A DNA stretch of 64,000 nt from Crocodylus rhombifer (lineage: Eukaryota > Chordata > Crocodylia > Crocodylidae), in contig JAVSML010024359.1 of NCBI GenBank assembly GCA_038503035.1, forward strand, positions 1,295,447 through 1,359,446, given 5' to 3'. The translations under genes were made by a program, and so were the position numbers. The notes below the pieces were generated by a model. It was not told the origin of the DNA. It searched no databases and was given only the letters and a program-made list of their open reading frames with translations. Positions 23,211 to 35,200 of the stretch are shown in pieces. Position 1 is the first letter of the stretch. Each line of letters begins with the position of its first letter.

Positions 23211-26200
23211 GCAGGGATAAAGAGGCCGGGACAGAGGGCGGCGGATTCCTGCTTGAAGTTTCTGGGTGGATCCCGTGCACGGTGTCTCATAGGTGCGGAG
23301 TCCAGCAGACCCCTGAGAGGATCTCCAGGCATCCCAGGGTGTCACAGCCCCCAGATTTTGAGAAGCGCTGTATTACGCCTTTGACACCAGAGCTTGTCCC
23401 AATTAAATTGAGCAACACAGCACATGGCGTCTGACCCTCACCCCTGGTGCCTTGGGCAACACAGGTGCTGCTTGTTGCAGTTACTGCACTGTTAAATATG
23501 GCTGTAGCAAGTAACTGCTGCTGCACAGACTTTCAAAAATATATTGGCCTTGAAAAGCAGGCAGCCTTTTCTGCACCAGAATGTTGGGGAAAGCTCACGT
23601 CAGCGTGTTCTTCTTGGCCAGCAGTAACAGAGGCATCCTGAAGGCAGGGTGGGAAATTCGTGCAGCTTTTGTGCCAGGCTGTAATAGAATTATACCCATT
23701 TTATAGATGGGAGAAATTCAGAGAGGCAGCCAGTCACAGAGCTGCTGACTGTTAAGAAATCTGATAAAACTGGTAGTCCTGTACTGGGTTGGTTTGCTTA
23801 TAGGATATACACCTTGAAGTTAATGTAAAGGGATTGTAATGCTGCCTACTGGTATGTTTCATTTGAAGCCATATAGCTATCAAAGTAGATATATAAATAT
23901 ATATCTGTGATCTATATCTATCACATCTGGAGATGGTTTCATCTGCCTTTCCCATAAAACTTCCTGACCTAAGCTAACTTAATTTAGAAACACAAGGTAA
24001 GCTTGTGCTACAGGCCATGTTGGTATGTGAACTTTGCCCTTTAGAACAGTGGGACTCGACCTTTTGGTCCCACCGGCTGATGGACGAGTGGTGTGGGGCA
24101 GTTCCCTTCAGGTCCCAAAATCTGGTGGTAAGGGAGAAGTAGCAGCATTAATTGCCATGGCTCTGGGAGCAGTTAGTGCTACCACCGTTAAATCTCAGGA
24201 CCAATGCACCACAACGCTGAATATGATATTAAATAGAGGTGCACTGATATATCGGTTGCATATTGGATAGGCACCGATAACAGGATAATTAACGTTATTG
24301 GCTGTCAGATTTTTTGGGCTGATAATGTCACCGATAAACGCTGCACACATGCACACAGCTGCAACATGCATACAGCCAGGCAGCTTGGAGAACAGTCTCC
24401 TGCCGTGAAGTCTATGGGAGGGAAGGGATGTGGAGGGGGGGTGATGGAGTCCCCAGTGGTGAGGGAGGGAGTGGAGCAAGGGCAGGCATTGCCCAGCTGG
24501 GATGATGAATGGGATATAGGGCTGGGAGTGGGATGGATCCACAGGCACCTCATCTAGGGGGTGTGGGCCAGTGGGAAGCGGGGGGCAGTTCCCCACCACT
24601 GCGTGGACCCCTGGGGAAGGCATGGGGGGCATGTGCCCCCTGGAGTTGTGCACAGGGCAAGTGCAGGCTGTGCACTGTGGGCTCAGGTCCATGGGCTGTT
24701 CTGACTTCTTCCCAGCAGGGCCTGGGCCAGGGTGGGTGGGGTGGGAGTGGTGACTATGGGATGAGCCATAGCAGGGATGGCAGGCAAGGTCTGGCCCCTG
24801 GGCTGGCAGTAGACTCCATTTCCCAGCAGCCCCTGCCCACATGACTAGGGCCAGTCTCCATGGAGACCCCAGCTGCCTCTGCACTGTGATACCACAAGGC
24901 TGGGGTTGCCATAGAGACCAACCCCAGCTGTGCTGGCAGGCCAGAGGGCTGCCTTAGAGCTGCTGGGGTCTTGTGCTGGGGGCAGCTTGATCTGCGGCCA
25001 GGGCAAAGCCTCAATCTGCAGCCTGCACACTCTGGGCAGGGACGCACAGGCAGCGGATTGTGGCTCTGTCCTGGCTCGGGACCAGGCTGTCACCATTGAA
25101 AGGAGCTGGGGCACAGCCACGATCCACTGTCTGCAGTCCCCTGCCCAGGGCATGCAGGCTGCAGATCGCGGCTCTGCCCTGGCCCCTGACTAAGCTGCTC
25201 CCTCCACAAGATCCCAGCAGTTCCGGGGCAGTGCCCTGCCCTCCCCTGGCATGCGCCTTGCCAGTGTAGCGGGGGCCGGTCTCCATGGCAACCGCAGCCT
25301 TGTGCTATCAGTGTAGGTGCAGCTAATGTCTCCATGGAGACCAGCCCCAGCCATGTGGGTGGGGGCTGCTGGGAAATGGAATCTGATTGCTGGCCAGATC
25401 TGCCACTTTGCCTACCCCTGGGCTATAGCCACCCCAAAATTCCCCATAGCCACCCCTCCCAGTGCCACCGCTGCCTTCCTCAGGCCAGCACCCCTGCCAG
25501 GAAGAGGCCAGCGCAGCCCCTGGCCCCAAGCCTGCAGCAGGCAGCCTGACCTCTCCCAAATCTGGGGGGGATATGCTTCCCTGGGGGTGCTCACAACGAC
25601 AGGGAGCCACCTGCCTCATGCCCCCCAGACGAGCTGCCTGTGCGTCTGTCCTGCTTCCAGCCCCAGAGTCCCATTCACCACCCTGGCTGGACAGCCCCTG
25701 CCCCACTCCCTCTTTGTGGTGGGCCTCAATCTGCCCCCTCCATATCCCTTCTGCCCACAGACTTACCAGCTGGATGCTGCTCTCCAAGCTGCCAGGCTGT
25801 GTTCCTGTAAATCAGCAATTGAATTGGTATTGGCTGATATGGCTGGTGAATAATCGGCCATTGTATCAGCCAGGAAAATCTTTATTGGTACACCCCTAAT
25901 ATTAAACCTGTTTTGAGTACTGCGCTAGAAAGTAGTCATTTTTCAAGTATTCATGAGCACCCTGTTACCCTTTTCATAAAGACAGTTGTGGTATGCTAGC
26001 CAAATCCTAGCCTGGGTAATGTTCTGGGTTCCTGAAACTTTCCCTAAAGGTTCAGATGGCTGTATTACGCTGTGTTTTGCTTAGTGCAATTCATGCAGAA
26101 AGACTGCTGTTTCAGTCCAAAAGTGGTTGCAGTTTGAGTGGTAGATAAATGGGGAGTAAGGGAATCATATGCTTAATAGGGGAATCATTTAAAAAAAAAT

Positions 26201-29200
26201 GTTGAGGACTGGTCTGAAATGAAGGAACAGCATATATATAAGGCAATGATGCTTAACCTTTTTATGTGCCAAGCCAGATGGCCATGCCTGATCCAACTGT
26301 GGGCTAGATGGTGGTTCTGATCCAGTGCCCTAGGCTAGCATGGCAGGAACCTTCCAACCACACACAACCCAGCCTGAGCCCAGGTCCACAATTTGAGGAG
26401 AAAAGGGCTTCACTCCACCACTGCCAAATTTCCCAGTCTGTGGGAAGCCCCACAGGCCAGATGAAATGGTCTTGCAGGCTGGAGGTTGAACACCCCTGCT
26501 TTAAGGTGTTTGCTGCTAGAGTTCTAAAGCTGTAAAATTAACATCAATTTTCTGCCTGTGATCCTTAATGAATGTGAAATGCATAGGTCAGTGCTGTGAT
26601 GAAAAAACAGTAGCATGTTTCTGTCTTGTGTCTGTTACAGTCTTCTCAGTTACTAGTGTTCACTTTTGTTTTAAACAACATATTTTGCTTAAGTCATTTA
26701 GATGCCTCGTAATTGTAATTGCATTTTGGTATTTCTAAACAGCAAAATTAATTTCTTTTTAGTTTGTTACTAGCCAGTATATTTGTAATGTGCAGAGACA
26801 GGTCACATAAAGGTGCAAAGTAACTAGGTTTGGGCACAAATGTGATGGTCTCATCACAAAATTGTAGTTGCCACATGGTCTCTTGATCCTCTGATGACTT
26901 ATTTTAGGTGCCACAGTGAGACAGAACTTTGGTCCAAGGAACAAACTTATGTACAGTTTTTTTTAGGGGTGTACTGGTAAAGATTTTCTTGGCTGATACC
27001 AATAGCCAATGATTAACCAACCATATTGGCTGATGCCAATCAGATAACCAGTATTTAGTAATACTGCAAGGTATTTTAAACTACTGACATAAATAAACCT
27101 TTTTAGTTTGTTTTGCATTTATAACACACACACAGATGCTTCTCCTGCCTGCTGTGGCTCTTGATGAGGAAGATGGTAACCACCTTATTCTTGCACACAT
27201 TTCCCCTTTGCCCATGGCTCCTACCTGCAGTCCAGCTCTCCACATACCCTGGGCTGCTGTCCCAGGTGGACAGGGCAGACCGTTGCTTGGACAATAGTGC
27301 CAGGTGCATGTGGAGCCCCAGAGCATACCACTACACCACTGCTTCATAGGGTTACCATAGTTCCAATTTAAAAAATGAGGATACCTGTGGGGGAGAGGGA
27401 GAAGAGGGGGAAGAGAGATATGATTGTGGGGAGGAAAGTGATAAGCCCCTTGAAGCCGTGCTCATGCCCTGCACTCCTGACCTGCAGACCCCTGCGCCCC
27501 CCCCGCCATGCCAGTGTCCCTCACTTCTGAGCCTCAGTCCCCTGCCTCCCCAAGCCCTGCTGGTGCTCCACACTCCCAACCTGCAGCCCCTGCCCCTCCC
27601 AGCCCTGCCAGTGCCCCGCATTCCCAACCTGCAGCCCCCTGCCCCCACGGCCCTGGTGGTGCCCTGCACTCCCAACCTGCAACCCCCCTACTCGGAGCCT
27701 TGCTGGCCAAGCAGAGGCAAAGCAAAAACTTGGACATTTCCTTGCAGTTTAAAAACCTGCCCAAACGGAGGACAAGGGGCCGAAAAAGAGGACATGTTTG
27801 GGAAAACCTGGATATATGGTAACCCTAGCTGCTTCAGCACTGGTGGGCACCACACAGCCAAGCTCCTGTGGTTGTAAGGGAGAAGATGGTTTTGCAAAGG
27901 TGCCTGGTGCCCAGCAGAGCAGGATGTCCCTCATGCGGCGCTTTATCCCACCTGAGCACAACCCAGCATCTCTGCAGCAGCCCCAGCACTCAGGCCCTGC
28001 TGTGCATGTTGTGTTGCCATGGCAGTGGCAGCAGGAGCCAGTAATGGTCCCTTTGTTGCTGAGCTTGGCATCCTGTGACTACCCCCCTGTACCCTCTTCC
28101 CCTCCCACTGCTCACCAGGATCTGTAGTCTGCCACGGGCTTGGACTGGCAGCGGGGACTGGGGACCAGACTACACTCACCAGGGTGCTCTGAACACATGG
28201 CTGTAATTATCAGCTGCAATGACCAAATAAGCCGATAGCATAATTTCTCCTAGCATATGCCAGTCCCATAGCCAGTGGACATATTGGTGCACTCCTATTT
28301 TTTTAAGCTGCGAACTCATCTCTTTCTAATAAAAATCCTAGCAATTCTTTTATGTGGTTGGGAAAAGTTAATATAGTGTAGGGAAAAATGTGGAATTTCT
28401 GTCATAAAATGGCTAGAATTCTTGAAGTGTGTGGGTTTTGTGTTGTTTTTTCTTGTTTAAAAGACACTTTTTAAATGAGCAATTTAAGTGTGTATATTGC
28501 AACAAGCATTGTGCAGACAGCTGTTCAGGACCTAGTAGAATTCATTGGAGCTCTGTAAGGTGCTGGGATTGGTTACATGGACTTCAGAAGTGGATTCTCA
28601 AATGCTCTCTAATACTGCAGTGTACTGTACCTGTCCCTGAATTTGTTGTTTGTGTGTTGGGGGGAGAAGGGCGGGGGACAGAGTGCAAAAAAGAGAAAAT
28701 TGTAGGACCCTTCTTTTATGGGTCCAAACCAAAGGGAGCTTTACTGACAGAATACTGTCCGATGAAACGTATCTGTGTAGATAATTTACCAGGGGCAGAT
28801 TTTGTGTTAATTGTTGAAAAATCTCTTCATTAGATAAGAAACTAAAAATGACTGGCAGTCTTGACAGTATTTATTTAGGAAGGTAGCTTAAAAGAATGGA
28901 AATGCAGGCTGGACAAATACCTAGCAAGTTGTCAATGCTAAAAGGCTGCAAAATCACTGAGAGAGAAATTGTTTAGAATGGCCTGAAGGGTTAACTAGAA
29001 GTCATGAAAGGAAATTACCTTAATTTTTGCTTTGTGTATCAGGGAAAACACACCAAGGAAAGCCTGTAAACTAAGAAATAATCTTCCACATAAATTTATC
29101 TATTCTTTCATATGACAAAAATGGCAAATTGATCTATTATTCAGGTAGTGAAAAACTCAACTAGAAGAATGCTGAAAAGTGTACTTCTTGAGGATGACCT

Positions 29201-32200
29201 GAAATGCCTTTCATTTTTAATATCAGACTTCTTTTAAAGAACACTGAAGTCTTATGATAGCTTTTGCTAATAATACTGCATTGTTTAACAAATATTATAT
29301 TTGTTATGACATTTCTTTATCTTTGTGCTTCTGAAAGGAAAGATGAATATTCCCCTACTGAATATTGACAAATAGTTTGTTCAAATGTATGTGAAGGATT
29401 TGTTTTCTCTAGAGCTATCCAGGAATAGAAATGTAAATGTATATTATAGATTTTTTTAAGGGGGACAAGGTGATCCTTATTGGTAACAAGAACTGGTTGC
29501 TATACAACTTCAAACAGTCAGAACTTTTGGGTTAGAAATTTTCTGGAGTGGCTACATACCAACAAGTAGTCAGTTTGATGAAGTAATCCTTTGTTGGAAA
29601 ATTTCTCAGCCAATCAACACAATGAATAACAATTTGCTTACATTCACATTAGGCATATATCTGCTGGCTGAGTAACATGCTTTTAGATTGTTGGGGAGGG
29701 TTTTTTACTGTCATTCAGATTGATAATACACCTTTTCTCCCCATAATGTTTATCTTTCTTCCAGAACCAAATAACAGACTTCTGATACCTTTTGTGCAGA
29801 CAATTAAGGCAACTGTTTTACCTCTGTTTTGATCAGTATAAATTTGTTTCTGTACTTTTAAAACAAAATGGAGAGTAAAACTCTCAATGATATATTCACT
29901 TCATGTATTTATAGCAGCACCATGTGCCTGCATGAATAATCATTTTGCACATATAAAACACAAATGTTGTAGAAATTTGTGTCTTTAATAAAACGTATGA
30001 AGATATTTAAGTTGACACTGAGCAGTTTGCACAATACAATATCAAACTCTTTTTCCATCATCCTAAAGGGATCCTAGAGTAAATTCACAAGAGCACTACA
30101 TTTTTACTTTGAAATTCGTGCTTCTGTAGCAAGGTTACAAATACATGATTATAGACTGAAGTCTGCTTTAAAAAAAGTTATTTTATAGGAATGTTCTCTG
30201 CTTGCATGAAATTCACTGCTGAGTACAGAGGATTTATTTTCCTAAAACCCCTGGATCAATTCTCTTATAAAGCTTTTGTCTTGAAAAGTAGGTGTTTCAT
30301 AAAGGAATTCAATACCGCCCAGTAGTATGTAATGTATTAAAATAGCTGACAGAAATAAAATGGATCCTATCAGATCTGACTGAAGAATTGCTTGCAGACA
30401 ATACATAATACAGTTTTATTGCTGGTTAGGATTGTCTACATTAATACAGGGTTTTTTTCTTTACTTTTAACCTTTAGGCAGGAATAAACTAGATAGTACT
30501 TTGGTAGGGTTTCCTGCAAAAGTTCATTCAAACTTTCTACTCCTGGAAATTATTTTTACAGTAACTTTAGTGATTTAAATGGTCCAGAATTTGAACCAGA
30601 ATTTTCAGACTTGGCTAATCAAACCCAGTCTCTGGGAGCCATAATTAGGCTTCTGTATAAATTCACTGACTTTTAAAGATTCTGAGTGACTTCAGCCCCC
30701 CACTGACATCAAAATAGCCGTGGGATCTTAGAGTATATTAAATTCAGACTGTTTACATTTAGATATGTGGATTTCGATGCCTAACATTGAACATACCAAA
30801 ATTGAAAATCTCAATAATTGTTTTGCTGATTATCCTTCTATTAAAAGGGATGTAGATCATAAGGTAACCGCTTGTAATTTAAATGTGTGACCAGTTGCAG
30901 TACAAGAATGAAAGCAGTAATGATGTTTTATTTGGTAATTCTATGTTGTGGAGATCAGAGAGAGGGTTTCATACTGGTATCTTTTCTGGCTGCTTTGCGT
31001 CATCACCAGAACAGAGGCTTATACATAGAATAGAAACATGAGGTCAACAATGAGTGAACCTCTCCAAGAACTTGCCTTCACTACTAAAAAGATGTATTTT
31101 ACATTGGTAAAACTAAAATTCCTTGCCCCCATGGTGGGTTTTTTCTTTGTGATAGCTCACATGTTAGGTAACACAAGGTACACCTCTTTTAGTTGTGAAG
31201 TGGACCAAGTCTTCCATGAAATGAGCACCACTTCTGATGTCTGGAGCAGGGAGGTGAGAGCTTCTGGATTCTAAAGGGTTAATATCTGCTGGTTTAAGTG
31301 TAATTTTGCATGGGAAAGAAAGCAGAACCTGTTGTAGATGCAGAACTGCTGCCAGTGGTTATTGAATCATGACAAAACTCTGGGCACGCTAGCTCAAGTA
31401 GGGCTGTCTTTTTAACAAGCAGCTGTGTCTCTGATGCTCCTGTAGTCTGATGCTTCCTACTACTTCTAATGCACTTAAAATAAAAGGTTTCCCAATCCCA
31501 TTGTTCTTGCTTAATAATTCTTTGTTTTGTGATGTTTACAAAAAACAAAATTTTGGCAGTCTGCTGTGCATCATTCAGGCATTTTACTGTTAAAACAACT
31601 GGTTAAAATGTCTTCTTGGAGAAGCCACATTTCTATTAGGTGTGCATTATGCAATTTGGATATTGAATGCTAAAACTGGCTGCAAACCTTGTCAGACTTT
31701 TCCAGCCCTGTACCTGGAAGATATTCTTACATTGCCAATATATTTAGCTGGAGCATTTCCAGCTCTGGACACTCCTTGCTTCTGTCTTGTTCAAGTGGTG
31801 GATCCAGCACTGCTGGGTGCTCTGTCCCTACTTTAACAGTTGTGCTGTTGTTGCAGCAGGATGCAGGATGGGAGATGGTGGAAGGCATTTTAGCAAGTTT
31901 GACTTTGCAAAGGCAGTGGTACTTCCTGAAGGTGAAGTTGAGGGCCAGTCATGCTGGATAGTGAAATCGGCAGGCCACCTGCATGCTGCAGGTTCCCCTT
32001 CATAGACTGACATTTCTGGTGCTGGACAAGCACAGCGGTGGGATCATGTGATCATGGGTCATGCACTGCCAGGAGATGCAGCTTCAGAACTCGCATGTGA
32101 GAAAACAGTCTTTCAAAGGTTGTGTGAGGCACTTGCACCACTTTGCAGCACCAGGATGTGCAAATGAGGGAGCCCTGGTAGTCCACAAGTGCGTGGCTAT

Positions 32201-35200
32201 TTCCACCTGAAAGCTGCAGACCTCTGTAGGTCCATGTGTGATCCATTTACTATTGCCAAATCAGCTGTTGGAGCCATGGCAGATGTTTAAATGGCTAATG
32301 ACAAGGCTGATCCATAGGTGAAGGACACCACTAATGTGTCTGTAATAATAGGTGACACTGAGAGAATGGGCTTCATAAGCTGTGCTGAGGCTATTGGTGA
32401 TATTCGTGTCCATACCTTGCCTACTACCAGGAGTATCCCAATGTTAGCTGTGAAGGGTGCTATCTAGAGCATTCTATGGGCTTCAGTTGACCACAAAAAC
32501 AGGGGCATGATGTACGAGGAAGGTTGAACTAAGGAAGGTTCAAACTGCTGTTTGAACAATCAGAAATTTTTCCATGTTATCAAGAGGGTGTCAGTGCCCA
32601 CTTAATTTAAGAAGCCCTGTTTACCCTATACTGCCATGGTTCATGAAACCACTCTGACCACAAGCAAACTGGCAGAAGAAAGTGTAAGTACACACTGAGC
32701 ACTGCAGGAAGGAGTTAGAGTATGCATTCGGCAAACTGGCCACACTGGTATCCCAGCATTTCACTTTCAGTGTCGTTCATTTCACTGTTTGGGGCCCAAC
32801 ACACCATCGTGTTTTTGGTTGTAAGAGTGAAAATGTCTGTGGTAAGTGAATTTGTGCTACTACCAGTTGGCATAAATAACTGTAGTTGTGTCTTGGTGAA
32901 CAAGAAAACTGGAGGTCCCTTGTGTATCCCTTGCATGGCATGGTGACAGACATGATCTGATGTAGAAAGAGGTGCTGGGGATTGTTGCCGTGCGTAGATC
33001 AGTTTGGTTTGTTCCAGGTTTTACATGATGACAAGAATGTGATGCTTATAAGTTTTATATACTGATTTCTGATTTTTCATTTTTTCCTAAACACTTAAAT
33101 ACCAATACATACAACCAACCCAGTTATTAATAAATCATTGCAGGAGTCTGAGATGCTTGCAAAGAAATTTACTATCAAGTAAAAAGTGAAAATATTTGCC
33201 ATTAAGGATAATGCAAGCTGTCCTGCTTGTCATGGAACTACCTATCAAAGATGGTGGAACTGTTTTTTACTTCTACATGCATGGATTGCATGTAGGCATC
33301 CAGGGAACTGTTGCGCATTCTGTTCATGGAGATGTTTGTGGAAGTCCTTATTGTTCCCTCTTGCATTGTGGCTGGCCACAGGTTTCTATCAATTCATGCC
33401 TTTTTAATCTACACACATACTCTTGCTAGGACATTCCTACAAGTTATTGTTGCCAGCTCTGACATACTTCAGTAAGAATTTCAGATTTAAACTTGTTTCC
33501 AAATTATTGTGAACAGTTAGACCAATGCCTGTTACTAGTGCTATTTTTAACATTGACCCAGTCGAAAGAAACTTCAAAGTATGTTAGTCAGCTGGACATC
33601 CCAGACTGAAAGAGGGAGTTATTTTTTCCAGGCCAGCAGTGTGTATTGTCATCTTTAGTTGCCTGCTGCATCAGAGAGTGAAGAGGGCTTGTAAGTTTTT
33701 ACACAGCCATTGGAAGTTTGTCCCAGCCAGGAATCACTGATCACTAGGAAAGTTTAGGTGGACATTACCAGGGTGGTAGGCCAGGTTGTTGAGGCTTGCT
33801 AACAGCAGAACTGGCTTTCTCTTTTCCCTCCAGCCCAACCTGGACAGCTTGCCATGACTGGAGCACCCAGAAGCTAAGTATTGCTCCCCTCAAAGGAGAT
33901 GTCACTTAAGATAGTCTGCATCATAACTCCTAGTGGCTATCTGGGGTAATGCTCTAATGCCCATATTGGTAAAACTGTAGCATCTTTGATTCTTTCCTAA
34001 TAAATAGAAATTTAGTAAGAATGTGTGTGCATGCATTCATTCATACATACAAAAATGTGTGTGTGTATATATACACATGCACACACATATATATTTTATA
34101 TGTACATAAGGGCTGTGCAAAGCTGATTCAATTTTGTGGAGATTTGGCCCAATTCGGCAGCTGAATCTCCAAATCCGAATTGAATCAGGAGACCCTTTAA
34201 TCTCTCTCAATCGAATTGGAACCCTCCAAATCGATTCGATGGGTCCGCAGCTTGAAATGTTTTTTTTCTTCATACCTCAGAGTACTAGGGGTCCAGCTGC
34301 TGAGCCGGGAGGCAGGAAGGGGGGATCCTCTGTGCGCTCCAAGGCAGACCCAGAAATGGATTAGAATTGCTTCTAGTCCACTTCCAGGTCCAGTGCCAAG
34401 TGTGCTGGGGACCCCTAGTAAATTCCCAGAGTAATCCTGCAGTGTAGACATGCACAAAAATATTTACTGGCAGTCTGAAAATAACCAGTTCTGAACAAAT
34501 ATGGTAAAGTCTAATTGAACATAATGGTATTTCTCTGCTGGACACTAACTTCAGAGTGCTGTATTTTTTCATTCAGTCTGGGCACATCTATATGTGGCTG
34601 TATGGCACCTTTGTTACTGTGCTGTCATTTAGTACCTTTTGGAAGTACTAACAGCCTGTACTGCGCCATACCAGCCATGCACGGTTATTTTTTGCTGCTA
34701 CATCACTGTAGCAATGCACTATAATGAGGGAGTGCAATGCTACAGTGATGTAGCAGTGGAGTCACGGTTTTTGCCAATGGACGCTACAGCACCATAGCGC
34801 GTCACTACAGCACTGTAGCATCTTGTGTAGATGCATCCTCTGCTTCTTATTCTTTTTTTCTGAATTCCCCGAAGAATTAAATTTCAAAGAAACTTCACTT
34901 TCTATAACTCTGGGGGCTCATTGTACACAAAAGGCTTAATGCACAATAGACTAATTCTACTGCTCGTTAGCACAATTGGCAAAAACCATGCTAACGTGCA
35001 GTAGACTGAGTCACTTAAAAACTCTTTATCTGCACTAATATGCAGTAACACAGATTATGGCACATTCAGTTAGTACATGTTAATAATAACAGGTGCTAAC
35101 TGAATGTAAGGTACTAACTTAATGTGTTGTAATTATGGTGCATTAATGAACGTGCAGATGCATCCAGGGTTTTCTAGACCATCACAGAGTCTGTTAAGAT

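Noticed and set aside
22424..23332. Open frame of 302 codons on the minus strand over the CpG island (and 240 codons on the + strand at 22662-23384).
   Set aside because: Both overlap the GORASP2 promoter and exon 1, are rich in Arg, Pro, Ala and Gly, and have no domain. Long frames on both strands are expected at very high G+C.
24195..24884. Open frame of 229 codons on the minus strand.
   Set aside because: It crosses the left end of a hAT element and of the hAT nested within it, and has no transposase or other motif.
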